Of a stretch of 64,000 nucleotides of DNA, positions 8,958 to 16,864 are shown one piece after another. This DNA comes from Runella zeae DSM 19591 (GTDB lineage Bacteria > Bacteroidota > Bacteroidia > Cytophagales > Spirosomataceae). Within the stretch, counting starts at the first letter, position 1, and each line of letters begins with the position of its first letter. A program made the position numbers and the translations under genes. The notes below the pieces were generated by a model. It had not been told where the DNA came from and did no database searches. It was given only the letters and a program-made list of their open reading frames with translations. Location of the stretch: NCBI RefSeq assembly GCF_000423565.1, contig NZ_AUIF01000034.1:62001-126000 (forward strand), read 5' to 3'.

Positions 8958-9247
8958 AGGGGTATAAAATTATTATAGCTATTATAATCCTCATAAGCGC
9001 TTTTCAGGGTTTTTGAGGGGGCCTTTGGGTTGGTGATTGCATCAAAAAAGAGTTGACTGTCCTTTTCAGAAGGGATTATTTGCTCCTTTTCCTTTATGAT
9101 TTCCTTCGCTTTTTCTTGTACTGTCAGAATAACAAAATCTGTCAGACTTCTAAAACCACCTAAGTAAGCGGCTTTCTCAAAAAAAAGTTTTTGTTCTTTT
9201 GAAAGCCGTACGTCAAATCGTGCCTGTTCTTTGGTTGTTGTGTTCAT
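8954..9247 (-). CDS. DUF1778 (TacA-type) antitoxin-like protein, orphan
   Basis: 97 aa. Residues ~10-40 (RFDVRLSKEQKLFFEKAAYL, then GGFRSLTDFVILTV) are the ribbon-helix-helix core of the DUF1778/TacA family; the tail (DSQLFFDAITNPKAPSKTLK) is the toxin-neutralising C-terminal segment usual in these antitoxins. TacA proteins repress their own promoter and normally precede a GNAT acetyltransferase toxin. Here the downstream (leftward) side is occupied by the oppositely oriented 118-aa gene and the HEPN remnant, and no GNAT gene is present. A 14-bp inverted repeat lies just upstream. Either the toxin was lost or the protein acts elsewhere. Confidence 0.78.
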   Translation of the reverse strand: MNTTTKEQARFDVRLSKEQKLFFEKAAYLGGFRSLTDFVILTVQEKAKEIIKEKEQIIPSEKDSQLFFDAITNPKAPSKTLKSAYEDYNSYNNFIPL

Positions 9248-9272
9248 AAATAAAATCTTTTTGTAAATGTGC

Positions 9273-9314
9273 TAAAATACCTGTACAAATTACTTACTGC
9301 GTACAGATATTTTA
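9273..9314. promoter_or_regulatory. Inverted repeat upstream of the DUF1778 gene (candidate autorepression operator)
   Basis: Arms 9273-9286 and 9301-9314 (TAAAATACCTGTAC and its complement with one mismatch) are separated by 14 bp. They begin 25 bp upstream of the antitoxin ATG. Ribbon-helix-helix antitoxins typically bind such repeats in their own promoter; this role is inferred. Confidence 0.45.
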
Positions 9315-9434
9315 CGTACATTTAAGTAGTAAATTTCTCCTTCAAGTTCGGGTTGGGAGAGTTGAGGTGTAGCTTCTGTCATTTTCTGAATGTACAACAA
9401 CTGCCAGAGTGAGTTACGACCTAGTATTCAGCGG

Positions 9435-9833
9435 TCAATTAAATCCATGAACTTTTCTCTTATCCACAATAAGTAGTTCAGCATTTTGCCCCGTTGAATT
9501 GATATTTAGAATTACTTCATCCCCAATTTTCTTGGCTTTATCAAAGCTAATTTCGTCATTGAACGTCATTTGTATGCCTGGTTCTTCAAAAGAATAACTA
9601 AACTCATCTTGCCCAACTTGGTAATAATCCCAGCCGTTTTTATGAGTTTTTGTCCACTCAAATGAATTTGGTGTCATCAACTGGTCAAAATCAGATAATA
9701 CATTGACTTCACCTACAATCAGAAATTCAAAATCTTGCCCAGTCCAACCAATTCTATCAATAATCGGAGTGTTGTTCTCAACTGACTCAGGTGATAAACC
9801 TAATTTCTGTTTAATAAAGTCGATTAATTTCAT
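9435..9833 (-). CDS. Hypothetical soluble protein, 132 aa
   Basis: Not recognised. 132 aa from an ATG at 9833, without signal peptide or membrane helix. It opens MKLIDFIKQKLGLS, a short amphipathic helix, followed by a predominantly beta-type sequence with regularly spaced aromatic residues (WTGQDFEFLIVGEVNVL, WDYYQVGQDEFSYSFEE). The composition is normal for the window. It is preceded by a 540-bp stretch without genes and followed by the DUF1778 gene region. It belongs to the accessory-looking patch around the HEPN remnant, but no link can be shown. Confidence 0.6.
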   Translation of the reverse strand: MKLIDFIKQKLGLSPESVENNTPIIDRIGWTGQDFEFLIVGEVNVLSDFDQLMTPNSFEWTKTHKNGWDYYQVGQDEFSYSFEEPGIQMTFNDEISFDKAKKIGDEVILNINSTGQNAELLIVDKRKVHGFN

Positions 9834-10272
9834 GAATTATTGGTGGTTGGAAGTTAAGTGACTGAGTAAAGATAGCTATCGTTTTGTATTTCTAAACCCG
9901 ATGTCGTGGTAGTAAACCATCTTCAGGATGGCTTAGTCTTGTCTCCCCCTACCTAAAAAAGTTAGGGCAAAAGCCCTTAAGTTCTCCCCCAGCCTAAAGG
10001 CGTGGAGTTTGAGGAGATTCGGGGTAGAGTCACAACAAAGTCTTTTTTGTTCGTACTCATTTACTTGGCGTTCAGCTCCCAATTAGCTTCTACACAGTAA
10101 ATACTCCAATTCTTTGATGGTAAAAATCGTTGATTTCCACTAAATCGCTAAATGTTTTTTGAGAGGCTGCGTTGATTGTCAGTTGTGGTTGATGTATAAT
10201 GATAATTAAGATAAAATCAAGAATAGTTTAATTTTCCTCCTGAGGATTAAAAGTATTTAAACGAACTTCTTA
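9834..10272. other. Gene-free stretch with a cluster of three small palindromes
   Basis: No credible reading frame. Three adjacent hairpins are visible: CCATC-TTCAG-GATGG at 9917-9931, AGGGC-AAAA-GCCCT at 9964-9977, and an imperfect CCCCAGCC-TAAA-GGCGTGG at 9987-10005. Runs of such subterminal hairpins, especially GCC-TAAA-GGC, occur at ends of IS200/IS605-type elements; no transposase or TnpB remains are seen, so this could be a solo end, a REP-like sequence, or nothing mobile. The remaining 10006-10272 is AT-rich leader DNA before the BlaI gene. Confidence 0.3.
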
Positions 10273-10325
10273 AAAGTTACTCCTAATAAATTAGTTATGC
10301 AACTAATTTATTAGGAGTAACTTTG
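10273..10325 (+). promoter_or_regulatory. Perfect 24-bp palindrome containing a -7 box: BlaI operator/promoter
   Basis: Arms 10273-10296 and 10301-10324 are exactly complementary around the four bases ATGC; the inner part reads TTAGTT-ATGC-AACTAA. The right arm ends in TAACTTTG (10318-10325), a full match to the Bacteroidota -7 consensus TAnnTTTG. The blaI-like ATG is at 10366. A BlaI/MecI repressor dimer bound here would cover the promoter, giving autoregulation that the M56 peptidase would relieve. The palindrome and box are seen; the binding is inferred. Confidence 0.65.
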
Positions 10326-10365
10326 TCTTCATCTAAAACAAATCTATTTACGAAAGCCTAATATC

Positions 10366-10743
10366 ATGGAAATTCGGTCATTAACTCGTGCAGAAGCAGA
10401 GATTATGAAAATCTTATGGAAACTGCAAAAAGCATTTGTCAAGGAAATATTAGCTCAAATGCCTGACCCAAAACCCGCTTACAATACCGTGGCGACTTTT
10501 ATCAAAATATTGGAGAAGAAGAATATCGTGAGCCATATTACCTACGGTAGTACGCATCAATACTTTCCTCTAATCACTGAAGAGGAGTATAAACGGCACG
10601 AAGTAGAGCAGCTAATGGGCAACTACTTTGAAAATTCGGCGGCTAATTTGGTATCCTTTTTCTTTAATGATAAAAAATTGAATGCCAATGAATTAGATGA
10701 AATAATGGAGTTTGTTAAGAAAAACAACCTTGGTCAAAAATAA
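10366..10743 (+). CDS. blaI: BlaI/MecI/CopY-family transcriptional repressor
   Basis: 125 aa. The winged-helix N-terminus (LTRAEAEIMKILWKLQKAFV, then PAYNTVATFIKILEKKNIV) matches the BlaI/MecI family; the C-terminal ~45 residues (NLVSFFFNDKKLNANELDEI) form the dimerisation segment that is cleaved or released on induction. It is encoded directly upstream of an M56 peptidase, overlapping it in a TAATG junction at 10741-10745. In Bacteroidota such pairs usually control envelope functions rather than beta-lactamase; no beta-lactamase gene is near. Autoregulation through the perfect palindrome just upstream is likely. Confidence 0.93.
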   Translation: MEIRSLTRAEAEIMKILWKLQKAFVKEILAQMPDPKPAYNTVATFIKILEKKNIVSHITYGSTHQYFPLITEEEYKRHEVEQLMGNYFENSAANLVSFFFNDKKLNANELDEIMEFVKKNNLGQK

Positions 10744-11981
10744 TGGACACTCTTCTGTACTTTACTAAGGTAAATCTCTATTGGGTTTTATTTTATGGCA
10801 TCTACTGGTTCATGTTACGGCAGCATACTTTTTTTAAGCTCAATCGTCTGTATCTACTAGGAGCGTTAGTCATCTCTTTAGTATTACCAGCGATTCAGGT
10901 TAATCCTACCGTTACCGCTATTCCTGAAGTGGTGAGTGCTACGACCCAAAATGTAGCTACCCTACTCGTGGATTCCACTCCGCAAACCGACTCTGTAAAT
11001 TGGGGTTTTATGCTCAAAGTGATTTATGTAGGGAGTGTCGTTTATATGCTCTTAAGGTTATTGAAGGGTATTTATCATATCGCCTTTCTGATAAAAAAAG
11101 GAGAGTTTATCCCTTGCGACAATTACACTTTAATCTTGCTGCCAAATAATCGAGACCAAAAGACCAGCGTTGGTTCTTTTTCATTCTTTAAATGGTTAGT
11201 GATTTCGCATCAGGATTATGAGCATTGCTTTGAGACAATTCTGCATCATGAATCGGTCCATATCAAGCAGTGGCATAGTATTGATATTTTGTTTATCGAA
11301 ATACTGAAGGCATTCTTTTGGTTCAATCCCGTGCTTTGGCTCTACAAGTTTTCGATTCAGGAAGTGCATGAGTATTTGGCCGACAAGCAGGCTCCTAATA
11401 GAGAATCGTATGCCGCTTTTTTGGTGTCTTATGCTCAAGGAGCTTTTGTCGAATCCATCGCTAATCCATTCTATCATTCTTCATTTCTCAAAAACAGAAT
11501 CCACATGCTTTACAAAAAGAGAACCTCAATTTGGCAATTGCCAAAGTATTTGGTCATAATCCCTCTAGTGGCCCTGGTAGTGTTAAGGACTTCTGGAAAA
11601 GAGCAATTGTCCAAACTAAAAGACCTTTCTGCCTCTATAAGCCCTGAGAAAGAGCCACAAAAAGAACCTCTAATTCAAAACAATATAAACCCTTCAGCGG
11701 TAAAGAAGCCTGCTCAAAAGAAAAGAAAGCGGATAAAACGTGAGTTAGTTTTACAAAATACAGAAACGCCCCAAGATACCCTCAAAGAGACGTATGCACC
11801 GAGCAGTGCCTCTATGTCAAGTTTTAGAAAAACGTATTTGCATCTAAGACCTACTTTGGATACTATTCTAGACCAACCTAAGCAAGATGCTAAAACCTAC
11901 AGCAATTACAGATATCCAGCTACCTTGCCTACCTCACCTGTGCGCTCCATGCCACCTGCCAATAGTACCTCAAAAAACTAA
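10743..11981 (+). CDS. M56-family (BlaR1-like) membrane metallopeptidase
   Basis: 412 aa. N-terminal membrane helices (WVLFYGIYWFML, LYLLGALVISLVLPAI, WGFMLKVIYVGSVVYMLL) are followed by the cytoplasmic zinc peptidase domain with HESVH (an HExxH motif, ~residue 174) and the downstream acidic ligand region EVHEYLADKQA. A further helix (YLVIIPLVALVVL) leads to a ~120-residue Lys/Pro/Thr-rich periplasmic tail without the penicillin-binding sensor domain of true BlaR1. It should cleave or inactivate the BlaI-type repressor encoded upstream in response to an unknown envelope signal. The next gene (OmpH-like) follows after 9 bp. Confidence 0.88.
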   Translation: MDTLLYFTKVNLYWVLFYGIYWFMLRQHTFFKLNRLYLLGALVISLVLPAIQVNPTVTAIPEVVSATTQNVATLLVDSTPQTDSVNWGFMLKVIYVGSVVYMLLRLLKGIYHIAFLIKKGEFIPCDNYTLILLPNNRDQKTSVGSFSFFKWLVISHQDYEHCFETILHHESVHIKQWHSIDILFIEILKAFFWFNPVLWLYKFSIQEVHEYLADKQAPNRESYAAFLVSYAQGAFVESIANPFYHSSFLKNRIHMLYKKRTSIWQLPKYLVIIPLVALVVLRTSGKEQLSKLKDLSASISPEKEPQKEPLIQNNINPSAVKKPAQKKRKRIKRELVLQNTETPQDTLKETYAPSSASMSSFRKTYLHLRPTLDTILDQPKQDAKTYSNYRYPATLPTSPVRSMPPANSTSKN

Positions 11982-11990
11982 ATCATAATA

Positions 11991-12575
11991 ATGAAGAATC
12001 TTATCGTTTTGTTGTTGGCTTCAGTTATTTGTGTTCAAACTCAGGTGATTGGGCAAATTCTAAAGCTAGGTTATATGGATCAGCAATTTGTTTACGACAA
12101 TTTTCCTGAATATCAGCTTTTAAGAAAAGAGATTGAGGGAAGTTCTGCGAAGTATCAAGAAGTGTTGAAAGAAAAGTATGCTCAATACCAACAAAAATTG
12201 GAGGCCTATCAGAAGTTGCCCAAAGGACAAGTGGCACCTCTTATCCTGAAAGACAAGGAAACCGAATTGGTCAACTTACAGCAATCGATTCAAGAATTTC
12301 AATCAAATTCTGAAAAAGATTTGCAACTAACTTACCAAAAGAAGTTTGCGGTGATTGAAGAAAAAGTAAAAAAAGTGATTGCGGACTATGCTCGCGAAAA
12401 CAACTATGCTTACATAATTAGGTCTGATTTACGGGCGGAGGATAGCTGGCCTATTGTCCTTTTTGCGGGAGCGGAGGCGCTCGAAATTTCCCAAGAAATT
12501 CTACTCAAGCTAGGTGTGACAGCGGCCACTGCTCCGCCCATAAAAGCAGGATTATTGAAAATGGTTAAAAAATAA
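11991..12575 (+). CDS. OmpH/Skp-like periplasmic protein
   Basis: 194 aa with signal peptide (VLLLASVICVQTQVIGQ). The mature start LKLGYMDQQFVYDNFPEYQL resembles the beginning of OmpH/Skp proteins (GYVDxxxVxxxxPE), and residues ~45-135 form a long coiled-coil with heptad Leu/Gln (LKEKYAQYQQKLEAYQKL), the tentacle region that cradles unfolded outer-membrane proteins. The last ~50 residues return to the compact domain. It lies 9 bp after the M56 peptidase gene, so it is probably the output gene of the BlaI-M56 switch: an envelope chaperone induced by envelope stress. Close in length to Skp-family members (~165-190 aa). Confidence 0.82.
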   Translation: MKNLIVLLLASVICVQTQVIGQILKLGYMDQQFVYDNFPEYQLLRKEIEGSSAKYQEVLKEKYAQYQQKLEAYQKLPKGQVAPLILKDKETELVNLQQSIQEFQSNSEKDLQLTYQKKFAVIEEKVKKVIADYARENNYAYIIRSDLRAEDSWPIVLFAGAEALEISQEILLKLGVTAATAPPIKAGLLKMVKK

Positions 12576-12655
12576 GCACGTTTAAACTCCAGCGCGGGTC
12601 ACACGTTAAATTATGTTTGTAGCGGTTGTCATAAAAGGAGTACGGACGCCGGCTA

Positions 12656-13504
12656 TTAGGCATTGATGATAGAGCCTCCGTTGGGGTGCAAAACTTGCCC
12701 TGTCATGTAGGAACTATCTTCGGAAGCCAAAAACACATAAGCAGGTGCCACTTCACAGGGATGTCCGCCTCGCTGCATAGGGGTATCTTTCCCAAAGTCT
12801 TCTAGGTTTTGATCAGGAAAAGTAGAGACCACTAAAGGCGTCAGAATAGGCCCCGGGGCTACGGCATTTACCCGAATCCCTTTGCCTATGATACTGCCCG
12901 ATAATGAGCGCGTAAAACTAATAATAGCCCCTTTGGTAGCTGAGTAATCAATCAGAAAGCCATTGCCCTGATAGGCTACTACCGAAGCCGTATTGATGAT
13001 GCTACTGCCAGGTTTCATGTATTTGATTGCTTCGCGTGTCAAGCGAAAAATAGCAAATACATTGACTTCAAATGTAGCTTCCCATTGTTCGTCGGGTATT
13101 TTCGTAAAATCGTCGCAGGGCTTTTGGACAGCGGCATTGTTGACAAGGATATCAATTTTACCAAAATGCTCTAAAACAGTGTCAATGGCTTGGGCAGGCG
13201 TGTCGCGGTTCATTAAATCGCCGCTAATCAATAAGCATTCGCGGTTTTCTTTTTCAATGAGTTGGCTAGTAGCTTGCGCGTCTTTTTCTTCGAGAGGATG
13301 ATACAGAATCGCAATATCAGCACCTTCACGTGCAAAATGCAAGGCTACGGCTTTGCCGATTCCACTATCGCCTCCCGTAATAAGTGCTACCTTATTCTGT
13401 AATTTTTGAGAGCCGGCATAAGTTTTTCGTATATATGTAATCGTGACGGGCATTTCTTCTGTCAGACCCGGTTCAAGATGTTGTGAGAGATTGATTGTAT
13501 TCAT
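12656..13504 (-). CDS. SDR-family oxidoreductase (general-stress-protein 39 / YdaD type)
   Basis: 282 aa. A ~30-residue N-terminal extension precedes the Rossmann domain with the NAD(P)-binding motif TGGDSGIGKAVALHF, the NNAAVQKP motif, and the catalytic Ser and YxxxK in NTASVVAYQGN and YSATKGAIISFTRSLS. The closing SSYMTGQVLHPNGGSIIN is the usual SDR C-terminus. The extension and GGDSGIGKAVA phrase are typical of the stress-induced YdaD/YhxC/GSP39 subgroup; the substrate is unknown. It follows the KTSC-domain gene by 32 bp on the same strand and sits beside catalase and two YciE-type genes, fitting a stress role. Confidence 0.9.
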   Translation of the reverse strand: MNTINLSQHLEPGLTEEMPVTITYIRKTYAGSQKLQNKVALITGGDSGIGKAVALHFAREGADIAILYHPLEEKDAQATSQLIEKENRECLLISGDLMNRDTPAQAIDTVLEHFGKIDILVNNAAVQKPCDDFTKIPDEQWEATFEVNVFAIFRLTREAIKYMKPGSSIINTASVVAYQGNGFLIDYSATKGAIISFTRSLSGSIIGKGIRVNAVAPGPILTPLVVSTFPDQNLEDFGKDTPMQRGGHPCEVAPAYVFLASEDSSYMTGQVLHPNGGSIINA

Positions 13505-13536
13505 AGCTGTGGTTGTAGATTAAAATCTTATTTTAC

Positions 13537-13764
13537 TTATTTTGTATTATCAGCGAGGTTGCTCATTCTCCTTGAACGATAGCTACTTACGATATATTTA
13601 TTGAAAAAATGACCGTAAGAATCTGCATTTAAGAATCCTTGATATACATGTAAGGGTACTTGATAATAGCGATACCGCGAACCATTATGAAACTCTATTT
13701 CTAAGGTAGTGCCTTCGTAGCCTATTGACTTTACGGAAGAAGAAATGACATTCACTGTTTCCAT
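13537..13764 (-). CDS. KTSC-domain protein
   Basis: 75 aa. SSVKSIGYEGTTLEIEFHNG, then RYRYYQVPLHVYQGFLNADS and GHFFNKYI follow the KTSC domain pattern (S-S-x-[IV]-x-x-[IV]-G-Y ... L-x-[IV]-x-F ... Y-x-Y-x-x-V-P ... G-x-[FY]-F-N). The KTSC tetrad itself is not kept exactly here: the usual K-S-x-G stretch reads DSYGHFF. The domain is of unknown function and is sometimes linked to nucleic-acid-related proteins. It is upstream of and close to the SDR gene (32-bp gap), probably in one transcript. Confidence 0.82.
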   Translation of the reverse strand: METVNVISSSVKSIGYEGTTLEIEFHNGSRYRYYQVPLHVYQGFLNADSYGHFFNKYIVSSYRSRRMSNLADNTK

Positions 13765-14072
13765 TTTTTTAATTGATTGAACTGCCGAATAGATTCAGAT
13801 GATGTAGTATACGTTTAGGAATGTCTAAAAAAAGTATTCCATTGATAATGAGGTTACTATTTGAAGTGTTTTGGGGTGGGAGATGCCCGATGTGGCAACA
13901 CTTCTACAATCCTAAAATTCGACAGAGGATAGCAAAATCTTTCTCTTTAGAGAAATCCCTCTTTATATAGTCATAAATGAGGCGGCATACCCAAATGGGT
14001 GAGGAATACATGGGTAGGTGGAACAATATTTTAGAATGTACTACCCAAAACCAACCATACATTTTTAAACAC
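13765..14072. other. Intergenic promoter region between KTSC and YciE-type genes
   Basis: About 300 bp separating the divergent KTSC and YciE-type genes. Two small dyads are visible: TTTCTC-TTTA-GAGAAA at 13940-13955 and ACCCA-AA-TGGGT at 13989-14000. The reading frame of the following gene is open upstream to 13977, but the translation before 14073 is not protein-like and lacks family similarity. No full TAnnTTTG box was found. Confidence 0.4.
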
Positions 14073-14588
14073 ATGAAAGCAACTTCCTCAAAATCAGAAA
14101 TCGCCACAGGACTGCGCGAATTGTTTGAAGACAGTCTAAAAGACATTTATTATGCCGAAAAAGCCCTCACCAAAGCCCTTCCTAAAATGGCCGATAAAGC
14201 TGTTTCGGGTGTGTTGGTAGAGGCTATTAAAGAACACTTGTCGGTTACGGAAGGGCATGTGAAGCGCCTTGAAGAAGTATTTGAGGTAGTAGGTATGAAG
14301 GCCGAAGCCAAAAAATGCGAAGCCATAGAAGGGCTCATTAAAGAAGGACAAGAGACGATGAGCAAAACCAAAGAAGGGGTGGTGCGGGATGCGGGTATTA
14401 TTGCTTCTAGCCAGAAGGTAGAGCATTATGAAATAGCCACTTATGGTACGCTTGTGTCTTTTGCCAAAACCTTAGGCGAGAAGGAAGCGGTTCGCTTATT
14501 AAAGCAAACTTTGGAAGAAGAAAAAGTAGCCGACAAAAAACTCTCAGCCATTGCGGAAAGTGCCATCAATGAAGAGGCGAGCAACTAA
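14073..14588 (+). CDS. YciE/DUF892 ferritin-like protein
   Basis: 171 aa when started at the ATG 14073, which places the family start (LRELFEDSLKDIYYAEKALT) near residue 14; an upstream in-frame ATG at 13977 would add 32 residues of unlike sequence. The four-helix ferritin-like DUF892 fold has conserved Glu/His positions (DIYYAEKAL, HLSVTEGHVKRLEEVFE, QKVEHYEIATYGTLV, LEEEKVADKKL), candidates for a dinuclear metal site. Family members are stress- and stationary-phase-induced. It is followed after 30 bp by the catalase gene, suggesting one oxidative-stress transcript. A homologue is encoded at 19696-20205. Confidence 0.9.
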   Translation: MKATSSKSEIATGLRELFEDSLKDIYYAEKALTKALPKMADKAVSGVLVEAIKEHLSVTEGHVKRLEEVFEVVGMKAEAKKCEAIEGLIKEGQETMSKTKEGVVRDAGIIASSQKVEHYEIATYGTLVSFAKTLGEKEAVRLLKQTLEEEKVADKKLSAIAESAINEEASN

Positions 14589-14618
14589 CTTAGGCTATTC
14601 ACCCCAATTCTCACCACA

Positions 14619-16778
14619 ATGAAGAAACCGATAAATGATAAACAACGAGATCTGGACAGAAACAAAGAAAACGGTCAAGATGAATTTTTAACCACCAATC
14701 AAGGGGTAAAAATCAATGATAATCAAAACTCCCTAAAAGTAGGGGAAAGAGGACCGTCGCTACTCGAAGATTTTATTTTACGTGAAAAAATAACTCACTT
14801 TGATCATGAACGCATTCCTGAGCGCGTGGTACATGCGCGCGGAGAAGGAGCTCATGGGTATTTTCAGGTGTATGAATCGATGTCCCAATACACCAAAGCC
14901 GCTTTTCTTCAAAATCCCGACCAAAAAACCCCTGTATTTGTTCGATTTTCGACGGTAGCAGGTTCGAGAGGATCCACGGATTTGGCGCGAGATGTCAGAG
15001 GTTTTGCGGTTAAGTTTTATACCGAAGAAGGTATTTATGATTTGGTAGGAAACAATATCCCCGTGTTTTTTATTCAGGATGCCATTAAGTTTCCTGATTT
15101 GGTTCATGCTGTCAAGCCCGAGCCCCACCACGAAATGCCTCAAGCAGCTTCGGCGCATGATACTTTTTGGGATTTTATTTCTTTGATGCCCGAAAGTATG
15201 CACATGATTATGTGGGTCATGAGCGATCGCGCTATCCCGCGTAGTTTGAGGATGATGGAAGGTTTTGGGGTACATACCTTTCGCTTTATCAATGAGGCCG
15301 GCGAATCTCATTTTGTGAAATTCCACTGGAAACCCTTGTTGGGGGTGCATTCGGTATGCTGGGACGAAGCGCAGAAAATTTCGGGCAAAGACCCTGATTT
15401 TCACCGACGTGATTTGTGGGAAGCTATCGAAATGGGGCACTTCCCCGAGTGGGAATTAGGAGTGCAAATAGTATCGGAAGAAGACGAACATTCTTTTGAT
15501 TTTGATTTGCTGGACCCCACAAAAATCATCCCCGAAGAACTAGTCCCCGTACAGCGTATAGGAAAGCTTGTTTTGAATCGAAACCCTGATAATTTCTTTG
15601 CCGAAACCGAACAAGTCGCTTTTCACCCAGGGCATATTGTGCCAGGAATTGATTTCACCAACGACCCTTTGTTGCAAGGAAGGTTATTTTCGTATACTGA
15701 TACCCAGCTGTCGCGCTTAGGAAGTCCTAATTTTCACGAAATCCCCATCAACCGCTCCATTGCTCCTATACACAACAATCAGCGGGATGGTCATATGCGA
15801 CAAACAATCAATCAGGGAAGGACAAGCTACGAACCCAATACCCTCGGGGGCGGTTGTCCTTTTCAAGCAAAAATGAAGGAAGGCGGTTTTAGTAGCTATC
15901 CCGAACGAGTAGAAGCCCATAAAATACGAGGACGCAGCCAAAGCTTTTTTGATCATTTTAGTCAGGCTACTTTGTTTTTCAATAGCCAATCTGAGTATGA
16001 ACAAAACCACATTGTAGATGCCCTTAGTTTTGAACTAGGAAAAGTAGAAACCGAAGCGATTCGTCAAAGAATGCTCAAGATGCTCTCCTATGTAGATGCT
16101 AGTTTGGCTGCTAAAGTAGCTTACAATTTGGGTTTATCGATTCCAGATGAATTAGAAAATTTGCTGAATCAGAGCTATCCAGCAGATGCCGATAAAATGG
16201 CTTATCAGCCCAATATGGCCACCTCTTCAGTCGAAAAATCTAAGGCATTAAGTATGGACTCTACTTCCAAAGACTCCATAGCCACTCGCAAAGTAGCTAT
16301 TTTGGCCGCCGACGGCGTAGAGGAGATTCAGCTTACTGCCATGAAAAAAGGACTTATGGCCGAAGGGGCAGTGGTAGAGGTGATTGCGCCCAAATTGGGC
16401 TATATCTTATCGGAAAATAACAAATCTATCAAGGTAGATAAAAGTTTTTTAACGACTGCCTCAGTGCTTTATGATGCGGTGTATATTCCGGGCGGAATGA
16501 ACAGCACTGCTACGCTAGTTGCCGAAGCAGATGCAATTCATTTTCTTAACGAAGCTTTTAAGCATTGCAAAGCTATTGCAGCTGATGCTTTTTCTTTGCC
16601 AGTATTGAAAGAGACGTATTTTGGCAAATACCTCCCCGCCAATCATAAAAAATCATCTCAGATGGTAGAAGGGGTGCTGGTACATGACGATTCTGAAGTC
16701 TTGAGGGCCGAGTTTATCAAAGCCATTGCTCGTCATCGCTTTTGGGAGCGTGAGAAAAAACTTAAAGTACCTGCTTAA
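14619..16778 (+). CDS. katE: HPII-type large-subunit catalase
   Basis: 719 aa, the length of clade-2 catalases. Catalytic His72 lies in [14 protein letters not shown]; the distal region [20 protein letters not shown] and the Asn in [14 protein letters not shown] (~residue 145) complete the heme pocket, and the proximal heme ligand Tyr is in [14 protein letters not shown]. Residues ~560-719 form the extra C-terminal flavodoxin/DJ-1-PfpI-like domain ([18 protein letters not shown] ... [14 protein letters not shown]-type segment) that distinguishes HPII from small catalases. It converts hydrogen peroxide to water and oxygen in the cytoplasm. It follows a YciE-type gene by 30 bp, so the two are probably co-transcribed. 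Confidence 0.96.
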   Translation: MKKPINDKQRDLDRNKENGQDEFLTTNQGVKINDNQNSLKVGERGPSLLEDFILREKITHFDHERIPERVVHARGEGAHGYFQVYESMSQYTKAAFLQNPDQKTPVFVRFSTVAGSRGSTDLARDVRGFAVKFYTEEGIYDLVGNNIPVFFIQDAIKFPDLVHAVKPEPHHEMPQAASAHDTFWDFISLMPESMHMIMWVMSDRAIPRSLRMMEGFGVHTFRFINEAGESHFVKFHWKPLLGVHSVCWDEAQKISGKDPDFHRRDLWEAIEMGHFPEWELGVQIVSEEDEHSFDFDLLDPTKIIPEELVPVQRIGKLVLNRNPDNFFAETEQVAFHPGHIVPGIDFTNDPLLQGRLFSYTDTQLSRLGSPNFHEIPINRSIAPIHNNQRDGHMRQTINQGRTSYEPNTLGGGCPFQAKMKEGGFSSYPERVEAHKIRGRSQSFFDHFSQATLFFNSQSEYEQNHIVDALSFELGKVETEAIRQRMLKMLSYVDASLAAKVAYNLGLSIPDELENLLNQSYPADADKMAYQPNMATSSVEKSKALSMDSTSKDSIATRKVAILAADGVEEIQLTAMKKGLMAEGAVVEVIAPKLGYILSENNKSIKVDKSFLTTASVLYDAVYIPGGMNSTATLVAEADAIHFLNEAFKHCKAIAADAFSLPVLKETYFGKYLPANHKKSSQMVEGVLVHDDSEVLRAEFIKAIARHRFWEREKKLKVPA

Positions 16779-16864
16779 AAAAAAGGACGTTTGAGGAGCA
16801 AGGCTTGGCGCAAAATCATAAAAACAAGTAAAAACGGCCTCGAAGAGGATAAGACGGAAAAGCT

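Noticed and set aside
9917-10005. CRISPR array
   Set aside because: The three palindromes differ from each other and show no regular repeat-spacer pattern; no array was seen anywhere in the window.
13977-14072. N-terminal extension of the first YciE-type protein
   Set aside because: The 32 extra residues are not protein-like and cover a palindrome; the family start fits the ATG at 14073.
14778-15440. 220-codon ORF antisense to the catalase gene
   Set aside because: The opposite frame encodes every catalase motif; the antisense translation has no recognisable domain.
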